64,000 bases of DNA, from NCBI RefSeq assembly GCF_000092025.1, contig NC_003063.2, forward strand, positions 1,865,501 through 1,929,500. The letters are read 5' to 3'. This document shows, piece by piece, positions 1 to 9,032 of this stretch. Numbering within the stretch: the first letter of the stretch is position 1; every line of letters starts with the position of its first letter. The notes beneath the pieces were generated by a model that searched no databases, had not been told where the DNA came from, and saw only the letters and a list, made by a program, of their open reading frames with translations. A program made the position numbers and the translations under genes. This DNA comes from Agrobacterium fabrum str. C58 (GTDB lineage Bacteria; Pseudomonadota; Alphaproteobacteria; Rhizobiales; Rhizobiaceae).

Positions 1-1
1 G

Positions 2-682
2 ACCGCGCAGGCCCTCGATAGCGCCTTGCGGGTCAAGCAGAAGGATACCCACGTCTCTGCGGCAAATCCTGTCGATACCCCCGTCAGCATCGAAGGGCAG
101 GCGGATGAGGCCATGGCCGTTCCGGGGCTTCTGGCGGAAATCCGCAAGGGCGAGGGGCATGGCGTGGATGCCTATGTGATCGCCTGTTTCGACGATCCGG
201 GACTTCACGCCGCGCGCGAAGTGGCGCGGGGGCCGGTCATCGGCATCTGCCAGGCGGCTGTGCAGGTCGCGATGACGATCAGCCGGCGTTTTTCGATCAT
301 CACGACGCTGCCACGGTCCATACCGATTATCGAAGATCTGGTGGAAGATTATGGTGCCCAGCGCTATTGCCGAAAGGTGCGCGCGATCGACCTGCCGGTT
401 CTCGGGCTTGAGGAGGATCCGGAAGTCGCGGAAGCCCTGCTTCGCCGCGAAATCGAGGCCGCCAAGCGTGAGGATGCGGCAGAGGCGATCATTCTCGGCT
501 GCGCCGGCATGTCGTCGCTCTGCGACCGCCTGCGGGACGCCACCGGCGTACCCGTCATCGATGGCGTTACGGCTGCGATCAAGCTTGCCGAAGCGCTGGT
601 CGGCGCCGGTTATACGACCTCGAAGGTCAATGCCTATGACTATCCACGCGTAAAGGGGCCAGCCCTCGTCGCCTGCGCCTAG
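2..682 (+). CDS. Asp/Glu/hydantoin racemase family protein, 5' end missing
   Basis: The reading frame is open from the first bases of the window, so the N-terminus lies outside it. The visible part reads through the NP-x-D-x-PVSIEG region typical of hydantoin/aspartate/glutamate racemases. The two-cysteine catalytic logic is present: one Cys in the YVIACFDDPG loop and the second in ILGCAGM near the C-terminus. The family interconverts enantiomers of amino acids or 5-substituted hydantoins without a cofactor, in the cytoplasm. A TTG at position 26 could be read as a start but would remove the conserved N-terminal NPN motif, so truncation by the window edge is the better reading. The substrate cannot be told from sequence, and no hydantoinase is visible downstream. 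Confidence 0.85.
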   Translation, partial: TAQALDSALRVKQKDTHVSAANPVDTPVSIEGQADEAMAVPGLLAEIRKGEGHGVDAYVIACFDDPGLHAAREVARGPVIGICQAAVQVAMTISRRFSIITTLPRSIPIIEDLVEDYGAQRYCRKVRAIDLPVLGLEEDPEVAEALLRREIEAAKREDAAEAIILGCAGMSSLCDRLRDATGVPVIDGVTAAIKLAEALVGAGYTTSKVNAYDYPRVKGPALVACA

Positions 683-783
683 TTTGCAGGAAAATGCCTG
701 CGGCCCATTTGCGGGCGCTGCCGCCACGTTCTAGTGTTCTCCCGCGCGCACCCGTCAAGTGATCGCGCCGCGGGGGAGAGCGT

Positions 784-1707
784 ATGATCGACAAACTGGA
801 ATTTTTTATTGCATTGGCACGGGCGGAACATTTCGGCCGGGCGGCGGAGGAGTGTGGTGTCTCCCAGCCCAGCCTCTCAGCCGCAATCCGGCAATTGGAG
901 GACCAGCTGGGTGTCGGTCTTGTGGTGCGTGCGGCGCGGTATCAGGGGCTGACGCCGGAGGGCCAGCGTGTGCTGGAATGGGCGCGTCGTATCGTCGGCG
1001 ATACCCGCACCATGCGGGAAGAAATGCGCGCTGCCCGCAAGGGCCTTGCCGGACATATTCGCCTTGCCGTCATTCCGACCGCGCTTGCGATGGTGCCGCG
1101 ATTGACCGAATCCTTCCAGGCGCGCCATCCCGATGTGACCTTTTCCGTCACGTCACGCACCTCGCTTCAGGTGCTGGGGCAGATCGAAAATCTCGAGATC
1201 GATGCGGGAATCAGCTATCTCGACAACGAACCGCTGGGCCGAGTCACCACCGTGCCGCTTTATTCCGAGCGATATCACCTCATCACGGCAGGTGGAACGC
1301 CGCTCGCCGATCAGGAAAGCGTTACCTGGAAGCAGGTGTCGGGTCTTAGGTTATGCCTATTGACGCCGGATATGCAGAACCGACGCATCATCAACAAACA
1401 CATGGCAGAGGCCGGTGTGGAGGCAAAGCCGACACTGGAATCCAACTCCATGATCGTGCTGTTTTCCCATATCCGAACCGGACAATGGGCTTCAATAATG
1501 CCGCGTAACCTAGCGGAATCATTCGGTTTTCCAAAACAGATAAAAATCATTCCGATCACTGAGCCGGATGCCGAACATCTGGTCGGTCTGATTGCCACGC
1601 ACCGCGAACCACACACGCCACTCGTCTCGGCGCTGCTTCACGAGGCCCGCCAGCGAGCGGCGGAAAAAGCATTTGATAGGAATTTCCTATCAAACGACGG
1701 AAACTGA
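784..1707 (+). CDS. LysR-family regulator, probable activator of the fds formate dehydrogenase operon
   Basis: A 307-residue protein with the LysR N-terminal winged helix-turn-helix (about residues 1-65, including the FGRAAEECGVSQPSLS recognition region) and a C-terminal periplasmic-binding-like effector domain. The ATG at 784 has GGGGGAGAG just upstream. It lies on the same strand directly ahead of fdsG, 116 bases away. Its own 3' end carries a perfect 23-bp palindrome at 1672-1694, placed where a LysR dimer would bind relative to a plausible fdsG promoter. LysR proteins beside fds operons are commonly formate-responsive; that role is inferred here from position. Confidence 0.9.
   Translation: MIDKLEFFIALARAEHFGRAAEECGVSQPSLSAAIRQLEDQLGVGLVVRAARYQGLTPEGQRVLEWARRIVGDTRTMREEMRAARKGLAGHIRLAVIPTALAMVPRLTESFQARHPDVTFSVTSRTSLQVLGQIENLEIDAGISYLDNEPLGRVTTVPLYSERYHLITAGGTPLADQESVTWKQVSGLRLCLLTPDMQNRRIINKHMAEAGVEAKPTLESNSMIVLFSHIRTGQWASIMPRNLAESFGFPKQIKIIPITEPDAEHLVGLIATHREPHTPLVSALLHEARQRAAEKAFDRNFLSNDGN
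1672..1694. promoter_or_regulatory. Perfect 23-bp palindrome, candidate LysR binding site for fds
   Basis: Arms TTTGATAGGAA and TTCCTATCAAA flank a single central T. The site lies inside the last codons of the LysR gene and is centred about 64 bases upstream of the start point predicted from the hexamers at 1711-1740. That is the classical -65 position of a LysR recognition site. It also contains the ATAG/CTAT pattern seen in many LysR operators. Confidence 0.6.
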
Positions 1708-1710
1708 TTA

Positions 1711-1740
1711 TTGACCTGATCCTGCCGATCTCGCCATTCT
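1711..1740 (+). promoter_or_regulatory. Possible fdsG promoter
   Basis: TTGACC at 1711-1716 followed, after 18 bases, by CATTCT at 1735-1740. The -10 match is poor (3 of 6), as expected for an activator-dependent promoter. The predicted start near 1747 would leave an untranslated leader of about 77 bases before fdsG. Confidence 0.35.
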
Positions 1741-1823
1741 TTCAGCCAATGCAGGGCTGCGACGGGATTTCACCATATCCCGCTCATCATTCCTTGCCCC
1801 TGTCGGTTTGGGAGGACTGGCTT

Positions 1824-2303
1824 ATGAATATCAGAGCGGTTGCCGCAGATGAGGCGGCCCGTGTTTCCGCTGTTATCAACGAATGTCTCCACCTGGAGGG
1901 GCCTTTGCTGCCCATCCTGCACGCGGTGCAGGAAGAATTTGGTTACATCCCGGAAAGCGCCAAGCAGATCATCGCCTCCGCGCTGAATATATCGCGCGCG
2001 GAAGTTCATGGCGTCGTCACCTTCTATCCCGATTTTCGCGATCATCCCCAAGGCCGACATGTCTTAAAGCTCTGTCGCGCCGAGGCTTGCCAGTCGATGG
2101 GTGGCGAGCCTCTTGCGGAAACCATCAAGAACCGCCTCGGTCTCGAATGGCACGAGACTGCTGCCGACGGTTCCGTCACGCTGGAACCGGTTTTCTGTCT
2201 CGGGCTCTGCGCGCAGGCGCCGGCCCTGATGCTGGATGGTGAGGTCCATGCGAGACTGGACGATGACTGTCTTGGCAACATTCTGACGGAGGCGCGTCGA
2301 TGA
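1824..2303 (+). CDS. fdsG: NAD-dependent formate dehydrogenase gamma subunit
   Basis: A 159-residue NuoE-like subunit with a thioredoxin-like [2Fe-2S] fold. The four cluster cysteines are visible as C-x4-C (LCRAEACQ) and C-x3-C (FCLGLCAQ). It passes electrons within the cytosolic FdsGBAD complex, which oxidises formate to CO2 and reduces NAD+. An in-frame start exists at 1749, but the ATG at 1824 has GGAGGA at 1811 and begins at the family's usual N-terminus (MNIRAVA). Its stop overlaps the fdsB start as ATGA, indicating translational coupling. Confidence 0.95.
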   Translation: MNIRAVAADEAARVSAVINECLHLEGPLLPILHAVQEEFGYIPESAKQIIASALNISRAEVHGVVTFYPDFRDHPQGRHVLKLCRAEACQSMGGEPLAETIKNRLGLEWHETAADGSVTLEPVFCLGLCAQAPALMLDGEVHARLDDDCLGNILTEARR

Positions 2304-3856
2304 GTGTCACCGTTTTTATTCCCGGCGATTCCGCCGCACTTGCCGTTGGCGCAAACCGTGTTGCCGAAGCGATCGCTCGAGAGGCGGCCAGCCGCAACCT
2401 CGACGTCCAGATCGTCCGTAACGGTTCGCGCGGCATGCTCTGGCTCGAGGTGCTGGTGGAAGTGCGCACCGAGCATGGCCGTATCGCCTACGGGCCGGTA
2501 AAGGCCGCCGATGTCACGTCACTTTTCGATGCGGATTTTCTTGACGGTGGCGATCACCGTCTCTGTCTTGGGCCGACGAAGGACATCCCCTTCCTGAAAA
2601 ACCAGACGCGCCTGACATTTGCCCGGTGCGGCGTTACCGACCCGCTGTCGCTAGAGGATTACCGCAACTATCAGGGCATGAAAGGCCTCGAAAAAGCCGT
2701 CACCATGGAGCCGCTCGCCATCGTTGCGCAGGTGACTGAAAGCGGCCTGCGTGGACGCGGCGGCGCGGGTTTCCCGACCGGCATCAAATGGAAGACCGTC
2801 GCAGATGCGAGGGCAGATCAGAAATATATCGTCTGCAATGCCGATGAAGGCGATAGCGGCACCTTCGCCGACCGCATGATCATGGAAGGCGACCCCTTCG
2901 TGCTGATCGAGGGCATGGCGATTGCCGGCCTTGCCGTTGGTGCCACCAAGGGCTTCATCTACACCCGGTCGGAATATCCATACGCCATCAAGGTCATGGA
3001 AAAGGCGATCGAGATCGCGAGGCGTGAGGGCATTCTTGGGTCCTCCGTCCTCGGTTCAGGCCGCGCTTTCGATATGGAAGTACGCATGGGCGCCGGCGCC
3101 TATGTCTGCGGCGAGGAGACGTCGCTCCTGAACAGCCTCGAAGGCAAACGCGGCACGGTGCGCGCCAAACCGCCGCTGCCGGCATTGCAGGGCCTGTTCG
3201 GCAAGCCGACCGTCGTCAACAACGTGATTTCGCTGGCGTCCATCCCGGTCATCATGGATCGCGGTGCCGCTTTCTATCGCGATTTCGGCGTCGGCCGGTC
3301 GCATGGCACCATCCCCATCCAGCTCGCCGGAAACATCAGATATGGCGGGCTTTACGAAACCGCCTTCGGTCTGACGCTCGGGCAACTGGTGAACGATATC
3401 GGCGGCGGCACGATCACCGGCCGCCCCGTTAAGGCGGTGCAGGTGGGCGGCCCGCTTGGCGCCTATTTTCCGGTGTCGTTGTTCGATACGATCTTCGACT
3501 ACGAAGCGTTCACGGCGGCTGGCGGTCTTATCGGACACGCCGGGATCGTGGTTTTCGACGACACCGCCGATATGCTGCATCAGGCTCGGTTCGCCCTTGA
3601 ATTCTGCGCGGTCGAAAGCTGCGGCAAGTGCACGCCCTGTCGTATCGGCTCGACGCGCGGCGTCGAGACTGTCGACAAGATCGCGCTTGGCATCGAGCGG
3701 GAGAAAAACACGGCGCTGCTCGAAGATCTCTGCGAAACGATGAAATTTGGGTCGCTTTGCGCGCTGGGCGGTTTCACGCCCTATCCCGTTATGAGCGCGC
3801 TCAGACATTTCCCGCAAGATTTTGCCCCCATCCCACGTGTTGAAGCGGCGGAGTAA
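2300..3856 (+). CDS. fdsB: NAD-dependent formate dehydrogenase beta subunit (diaphorase)
   Basis: A 518-residue NuoF-like subunit with an N-terminal thioredoxin-like extension. The glycine-rich NADH site (GRGGAGFPTGIKWK) and the FMN-binding region (GAGAYVCGEETSLL) are present. A C-terminal [4Fe-4S] motif is formed by ESCGKCTPCR with the later Cys in GSLCALGG. It takes electrons from FdsA through FdsG and reduces NAD+. The start overlaps the end of fdsG by four bases, and fdsA begins five bases after the stop, so the three subunits are co-translated. Confidence 0.97.
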   Translation: MSVTVFIPGDSAALAVGANRVAEAIAREAASRNLDVQIVRNGSRGMLWLEVLVEVRTEHGRIAYGPVKAADVTSLFDADFLDGGDHRLCLGPTKDIPFLKNQTRLTFARCGVTDPLSLEDYRNYQGMKGLEKAVTMEPLAIVAQVTESGLRGRGGAGFPTGIKWKTVADARADQKYIVCNADEGDSGTFADRMIMEGDPFVLIEGMAIAGLAVGATKGFIYTRSEYPYAIKVMEKAIEIARREGILGSSVLGSGRAFDMEVRMGAGAYVCGEETSLLNSLEGKRGTVRAKPPLPALQGLFGKPTVVNNVISLASIPVIMDRGAAFYRDFGVGRSHGTIPIQLAGNIRYGGLYETAFGLTLGQLVNDIGGGTITGRPVKAVQVGGPLGAYFPVSLFDTIFDYEAFTAAGGLIGHAGIVVFDDTADMLHQARFALEFCAVESCGKCTPCRIGSTRGVETVDKIALGIEREKNTALLEDLCETMKFGSLCALGGFTPYPVMSALRHFPQDFAPIPRVEAAE

Positions 3857-3860
3857 GACC

Positions 3861-6743
3861 ATGGCCCTTGTAACCGAATTCGACTACGGCACCCCGAAAT
3901 CCAACGCGACGGATATGGTGACGCTCACGATCGACGGTCGGCAGGTCACCGTTCCGACGGGAACCTCGATCATGCGCGCCTCGCGCGAAGCTGGCATCGA
4001 TGTCCCAAAACTCTGCGCCACCGACATGGTGGATGCCTTCGGTTCCTGTCGCCTCTGTCTTATCGAGGTGGAGGGCCGCAACGGCACCCCCGCCTCCTGC
4101 ACCACGCCGGTTGCTGCCGGTCTCGTCGTGCATACCCAGACCGAGCGGCTGAAGCAGATCCGCAAGGGTGTGATGGAACTTTATATCTCCGACCACCCGC
4201 TCGACTGTCTGACCTGCGCCGCCAATGGCGATTGCGAATTGCAGGACATGGCAGGTGCCGTGGGCCTTCGCGATGTGCGTTACGGTTACGAGGGCGACAA
4301 CCACGTCAAGTCCCGCACCGGAGGGGGCGATATCAATGCCCGCTGGATGCCGAAGGACGAAAGCAATCCCTATTTCACCTATGATCCGTCCAAATGCATC
4401 GTCTGTTCCCGCTGCGTTCGGGCCTGCGAGGAAGTGCAGGGCACCTTTGCGCTGACGATCGAAGGCCGTGGTTTCGAGAGCCGCGTATCGCCCGGGGCGC
4501 ACGAGGCGTTTCTCGATTCCGACTGCGTTTCCTGCGGCGCCTGCGTGCAGGCCTGTCCGACCGCGACACTTACCGAAAAATCGGTGATCGAGATCGGCCA
4601 GCCGGAACATTCGATGGTGACCACCTGCGCCTATTGCGGCGTCGGCTGCTCCTTCAAGGCGGAAATGCGTGGCGAGGAATTGGTGCGCATGGTGCCGTGG
4701 AAGGACGGGCAGGCAAACCGCGGTCATTCCTGCGTCAAGGGTCGCTTCGCCTATGGTTATGCGACCCACAGGGATCGCATTCTCAACCCGATGATCCGCG
4801 AGAATATCGGCGATCCCTGGCGGGAAGTGAGCTGGGATGCGGCCTTTGCCTATGTTGCTTCGGAGTTTCGGCGCATTCAGGGCAAGTATGGCCGGGAGTC
4901 CATTGGTGGCATCACCTCGTCGCGCTGCACGAATGAGGAAACCTTCCTCGTGCAGAAACTCGTTCGCGCCGGCTTCGGCAATAATAACGTCGATACCTGC
5001 GCCCGCGTCTGCCATTCGCCGACGGGTTATGGTCTTGGCCAGGCCTTCGGCACCTCCGCAGGCACGCAGAATTTCGACAGCGTCGAACAATCCGACGTGG
5101 TGCTTGTCATCGGTGCCAACCCGACCGACGGCCATCCGGTTTTCGGTTCGCGACTGAAGAAGCGGCTGCGTCAGGGCGCGAAACTGATCGTCATCGATCC
5201 GCGCCGCATTGATCTTGTGCGCACGCCGCATGTGGAGGCCGCTTTCCATCTGCCGTTGCTGCCGGGAACAAACGTTGCCGTCCTGACAGCACTGGCGCAT
5301 GTGATAGTCACGGAAGGGTTGTTCAACGAGGCCTTCATTCGCGAGCGTTGCGACTGGTCGGAATTCGAGGACTGGGCCGCTTTTGTCGCCGAGCCGCAGC
5401 ATAGCCCGGAAGAGACGGAACGTTTCACGGGCGTACCGGCTGAAGATCTGCGTGGTGCGGCCCGCCTTTATGCCACCGGCGGTAATGGCGCGATCTATTA
5501 CGGTCTTGGTGTCACGGAACACAGCCAGGGTTCGACCACCGTCATGGCAATCGCCAATCTTGCCATGGTCACGGGCAACATCGGCCGCCCCGGTGTCGGC
5601 GTCAACCCGCTGCGCGGTCAGAACAATGTGCAGGGCTCCTGCGACATGGGGTCTTTCCCGCATGAGCTGCCGGGCTATCGCCATATCTCCGACGATGCGA
5701 CACGCGACGTGTTCGAGAAACTCTGGGGCGTGAAGCTCAACAACGAACCGGGGCTGCGTATTCCCAACATGCTGGACGCCGCCGTTGATGGCAGCTTCAA
5801 AGGCATCTACATCCAAGGTGAGGACATTCTCCAGTCCGATCCGGACACCAAGCACGTATCCGCCGGCCTAGCTGCCATGGAATGTGTTGTCGTGCACGAT
5901 CTCTTCCTCAACGAGACGGCGAATTATGCCCATGTGTTCCTGCCGGGTTCCACCTTCCTCGAAAAGGACGGCACCTTCACCAATGCGGAGCGCCGCATCA
6001 ACCGCGTGCGCAAGGTCATGTCGCCGAAGAACGGTTATGCTGACTGGGAAGTGACCCAGAAACTGGCGCAGGCCATGGGCCTTACCTGGAACTACACGCA
6101 TCCCTCCGAGATCATGGACGAAATCGCGGCAACGACGCCAAGCTTTGCCAGCGTTTCCTACGCCTATCTGGAAGAGAAGGGGTCGGTGCAGTGGCCCTGC
6201 AACGAAAAATTCCCTGAAGGGTCGCCGATCATGCATGTGGACGGTTTCGTGCGTGGCAAGGGTAAGTTCATCCGCACCGAATATGTGGCGACGGATGAAC
6301 GCACCGGTCCGCGTTTCCCGCTGCTGCTCACCACCGGCCGCATCCTGTCGCAATATAATGTCGGCGCGCAGACACGGCGCACCGAAAACGTCGTCTGGCA
6401 CGAGGAGGATCGCCTGGAAATCCATCCGCACGATGCCGAACAGCGCGGCGTGAAGGATGGCGACTGGATCAAGCTCGTCAGCCGGTCCGGCGATACGACG
6501 CTCCGGGCGCTGATCACCGACCGTGTGGCACCGGGTGTGGTCTATACGACCTTCCATCACCCCGGCACGCAGGCGAACGTCATCACCACCGACTTCTCCG
6601 ACTGGGCGACCAATTGTCCGGAATACAAGGTGACGGCGGTTCAGGTGTCGCCCTCCAACGGGCCGACGGAATGGCAGGAAGAATATGATGCGCTCGCGCG
6701 TCAGTCCCGCCGGATCGCCGGCAAGCTCGAAGCTGCGGAATAA
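3861..6743 (+). CDS. fdsA: NAD-dependent formate dehydrogenase alpha subunit (Mo-bis-MGD, Fe-S)
   Basis: A 960-residue catalytic subunit, the usual FdsA length. In order: an N-terminal [2Fe-2S] ferredoxin domain (GSCRLC), a NuoG-type His-Cys cluster motif (DHPLDCLTCAANGDC), two [4Fe-4S] motifs (CIVCSRCVRAC and CVSCGACVQAC), the CAYCGVGC cluster of molybdopterin oxidoreductases, then the molybdopterin domains. The probable molybdenum-ligand cysteine is in ARVCHSPT. It oxidises formate to CO2. The frame is open from 3822, but the ATG at 3861 begins the conserved sequence and follows GGCGGAGTAAG. Confidence 0.97.
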   Translation: MALVTEFDYGTPKSNATDMVTLTIDGRQVTVPTGTSIMRASREAGIDVPKLCATDMVDAFGSCRLCLIEVEGRNGTPASCTTPVAAGLVVHTQTERLKQIRKGVMELYISDHPLDCLTCAANGDCELQDMAGAVGLRDVRYGYEGDNHVKSRTGGGDINARWMPKDESNPYFTYDPSKCIVCSRCVRACEEVQGTFALTIEGRGFESRVSPGAHEAFLDSDCVSCGACVQACPTATLTEKSVIEIGQPEHSMVTTCAYCGVGCSFKAEMRGEELVRMVPWKDGQANRGHSCVKGRFAYGYATHRDRILNPMIRENIGDPWREVSWDAAFAYVASEFRRIQGKYGRESIGGITSSRCTNEETFLVQKLVRAGFGNNNVDTCARVCHSPTGYGLGQAFGTSAGTQNFDSVEQSDVVLVIGANPTDGHPVFGSRLKKRLRQGAKLIVIDPRRIDLVRTPHVEAAFHLPLLPGTNVAVLTALAHVIVTEGLFNEAFIRERCDWSEFEDWAAFVAEPQHSPEETERFTGVPAEDLRGAARLYATGGNGAIYYGLGVTEHSQGSTTVMAIANLAMVTGNIGRPGVGVNPLRGQNNVQGSCDMGSFPHELPGYRHISDDATRDVFEKLWGVKLNNEPGLRIPNMLDAAVDGSFKGIYIQGEDILQSDPDTKHVSAGLAAMECVVVHDLFLNETANYAHVFLPGSTFLEKDGTFTNAERRINRVRKVMSPKNGYADWEVTQKLAQAMGLTWNYTHPSEIMDEIAATTPSFASVSYAYLEEKGSVQWPCNEKFPEGSPIMHVDGFVRGKGKFIRTEYVATDERTGPRFPLLLTTGRILSQYNVGAQTRRTENVVWHEEDRLEIHPHDAEQRGVKDGDWIKLVSRSGDTTLRALITDRVAPGVVYTTFHHPGTQANVITTDFSDWATNCPEYKVTAVQVSPSNGPTEWQEEYDALARQSRRIAGKLEAAE

Positions 6744-6817
6744 TCGGGGGCCGGGCCAGTCCCGGCCTTCTCATTCATGGAGGCGTTGGCCCGAGGAGCT
6801 GGCGCGGGGAGTAGGTC

Positions 6818-7162
6818 ATGTTACTCAATCACACGGATGAAAAGCTGGTGAGGATGGCGAACCAGATCGCGACGTTTTTCCTGTCGCAGCCGGAGGATAT
6901 TCGTGTGGATGGCGTTGCCACGCATATCAACAAGTTCTGGGAACCGCGCATGCGCCGCCGCTTCTTCGAGATGGTGGATGCGGGCGTCGGTGAGTTTCTG
7001 CCGCTTGTGTTTGCCGCATCGAAAGAGATCAGAAGGCCTGATGCGCCGGCAGCCGATGCCGTGGGGCTCGGCGACGATGCCAAGGGCGCGCCGGGCGGGA
7101 AAGGACCGATTGCGGGCGAGTCCCTGTCAGAACCGAGCGTGCCGGAAACGACGCGTGCCTGA
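6818..7162 (+). CDS. fdsD: Formate dehydrogenase delta subunit
   Basis: A 114-residue protein whose first 70 residues carry the FdsD signature (a short helical domain with HINKFWEPRMRRRFFEM). FdsD is needed for assembly or stability of the soluble formate dehydrogenase complex. The C-terminal 40 residues are Gly/Pro/Ala-rich and look disordered. It starts 74 bases after fdsA, with GGGGAG ahead of the ATG. In Cupriavidus and Rhodobacter the sulfurtransferase gene fdsC sits between fdsA and fdsD; it is absent here. Confidence 0.9.
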   Translation: MLLNHTDEKLVRMANQIATFFLSQPEDIRVDGVATHINKFWEPRMRRRFFEMVDAGVGEFLPLVFAASKEIRRPDAPAADAVGLGDDAKGAPGGKGPIAGESLSEPSVPETTRA

Positions 7163-7277
7163 TCCGGGCGAAAACCGATAAAGCTTTTCGCCGCACGGGA
7201 GGACGTTCGGCGGTATCGAAATTCGCCTGGCGGGGCGAATGGAAAATGTCCAGACATCCACGAGGGAGGTAATGTCG

Positions 7278-8930
7278 ATGGCAGTAGCAGACGCAACGGC
7301 GGGAGAGGCGGCGCAGGCCGGATTTTTGGACCGCGAACGAATAATTGCAAGACCGGGTTTCAATCGCTGGCTGGTGCCGCCGGCAGCTCTTGCCATCCAT
7401 CTGTGCATCGGCATGGCCTATGGTTTCAGTGTTTTCTGGCTGCCGCTGTCGAAAGCGCTGCCGGCGACCGATCCGAGCTGCTCGAGCCTGACCCTGATGG
7501 GGGCGCTTTTCACCACGGAGTGTAACTGGCGCGTGGCCGATCTCGGCTGGATTTATACGCTGTTCTTCGTGCTTCTCGGCTGCTCGGCGGCCATCTGGGG
7601 CGGCTGGCTGGAACGGGTAGGCCCGCGCAAGGCGGGCTTCGTTTCCGCCTGCTGCTGGTGCGGCGGCATTCTGGTGGCCGCAATCGGCGTCGCCACTCAT
7701 CAGCTCTGGCTGATGTGGCTGGGTGCGGGCGTCATCGGCGGTGTCGGCCTCGGCCTCGGTTATATTTCCCCGGTCTCGACCCTGATCAAATGGTTCCCGG
7801 ACCGTCGCGGCATGGCGACAGGCATGGCCATCATGGGCTTCGGCGGTGGTGCGATGATCGGTGCGCCGCTCGCCAACCTGCTGATGAATACCTTCAAGAC
7901 CGAAGCCTCTATTGGCGTCTGGCAGACCTTCGTCGTCATGGCGCTGGTCTATTTCGCCTTCATGATGGCGGGCGCCTTCGGTTATCGTATCCCCCCGGCC
8001 GGCTGGCGTCCGGAAGGCTGGACGGCACCGGCCGCCAAAAGTGCGATGATCACCACCCGTCACGTCCACCTGCGTGACGCACACAAGACACCGCAGTTCT
8101 GGTTGATCTGGGCGGTTCTCTGCCTCAATGTTTCTGCCGGCATCGGCGTCATCGGCATGGCCTCGCCGATGTTGCAGGAAATCTTTGCCGGTTCGCTGAT
8201 CGGCCTGCCGGGTGTCGGTTTTGCCGATCTCGATGCGGGACAGAAGGCACAGATCGCAGCGATTGCCGCCGGGTTCACCGGGCTCCTGTCGCTGTTCAAC
8301 ATCGGCGGCCGTTTCTTCTGGGCGTCGATGTCCGACAAGATCGGACGCAAGAACACCTATTTCTGCTTCTTCGTTCTCGGCATCATTCTGTATGCGCTGG
8401 CACCGACGCTGGCGACGATGGGCAACAAGGCGCTCTTCGTGCTCGCCTTCGGCATCATCCTCTCTATGTATGGCGGTGGTTTCGCGACCATTCCCGCCTA
8501 TCTCGCCGATATTTTTGGCACGCAGTTCGTGGGGGCAATCCATGGCCGCCTGCTGACGGCATGGGCGACGGCCGGCATCGCCGGACCCGTGGTCGTCAAC
8601 TATATTCGCGAGGCACAGATCGCCGCGGGCGTTGCTCCGGGCCCTGCGCTTTATACCAGCACCATGTATATCCTCGCCGGCATGCTGGCCATCGGCCTCA
8701 TTGCCAATGCCTTCGTGCGGCCGCTCGCCGACAAATGGTTCATGTCGGATGCTGAGGTTGCAGCATTGCAGGCGAAGACGGCCGCTGCCAATGCCGGCCC
8801 CACTGGCTCCTTCGGTATCGGCCGCGGCGGGTTGGATGCCAAGGCGGCTCTCGCCTGGGCTGCCGTCGGTATTCCGCTGCTCTGGGGTGTGTGGGTGACC
8901 GTGAGGAGCAGCCTTGCGCTGTTTGGGTGA
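7278..8930 (+). CDS. Oxalate/formate antiporter family MFS transporter
   Basis: A hydrophobic protein of about 550 residues with twelve predicted membrane spans and the MFS loop motifs (GGWLERVGPRKAG after span 2; SDKIGRKN after span 8). It resembles the OFA (oxalate:formate antiporter) family. A start at 7239 is possible but lies within an inverted repeat (7221-7240). GGGAGGT at 7264-7270 is well spaced for the ATG at 7278 and also precedes an ATG at 7272. Its position after fdsD suggests formate import for the dehydrogenase, or export of surplus formate; the substrate is inferred. Confidence 0.85.
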   Translation: MAVADATAGEAAQAGFLDRERIIARPGFNRWLVPPAALAIHLCIGMAYGFSVFWLPLSKALPATDPSCSSLTLMGALFTTECNWRVADLGWIYTLFFVLLGCSAAIWGGWLERVGPRKAGFVSACCWCGGILVAAIGVATHQLWLMWLGAGVIGGVGLGLGYISPVSTLIKWFPDRRGMATGMAIMGFGGGAMIGAPLANLLMNTFKTEASIGVWQTFVVMALVYFAFMMAGAFGYRIPPAGWRPEGWTAPAAKSAMITTRHVHLRDAHKTPQFWLIWAVLCLNVSAGIGVIGMASPMLQEIFAGSLIGLPGVGFADLDAGQKAQIAAIAAGFTGLLSLFNIGGRFFWASMSDKIGRKNTYFCFFVLGIILYALAPTLATMGNKALFVLAFGIILSMYGGGFATIPAYLADIFGTQFVGAIHGRLLTAWATAGIAGPVVVNYIREAQIAAGVAPGPALYTSTMYILAGMLAIGLIANAFVRPLADKWFMSDAEVAALQAKTAAANAGPTGSFGIGRGGLDAKAALAWAAVGIPLLWGVWVTVRSSLALFG

Positions 8931-8951
8931 TTACTGACGCCTTCGACATTC

Positions 8952-8984
8952 TCCGGGCAGCCTTGCGCTGCCCGGATTTGTTTC
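8952..8984 (+). terminator. Intrinsic terminator after the fds/transporter operon
   Basis: Nine-base stem (TCCGGGCAG with CTGCCCGGA) around a seven-base loop, followed by TTTGTTT. It lies between the transporter and the convergent sensor kinase. Confidence 0.8.
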
Positions 8985-9032
8985 AGGCGCTAGGCAGAAG
9001 CTTATCGAGGAACAGGCCGCGATTTGGGAGCA

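Noticed and set aside
2..682. Window-start racemase as the missing eutA
   Set aside because: It is more than 60 kb from the ectoine cluster and looks like a hydantoin/Asp-Glu racemase; EutA assignment has no support.
3801..5855. 684-codon open frame on the minus strand opposite fdsA
   Set aside because: It is antisense to an unmistakable catalytic subunit, lacks recognisable domains and is explained by G+C-rich codon bias.
7029..8543. 504-codon minus-strand frame opposite the MFS transporter
   Set aside because: The product is a His/Arg/Asp-rich low-complexity reading of a membrane protein gene; no start signal or family.
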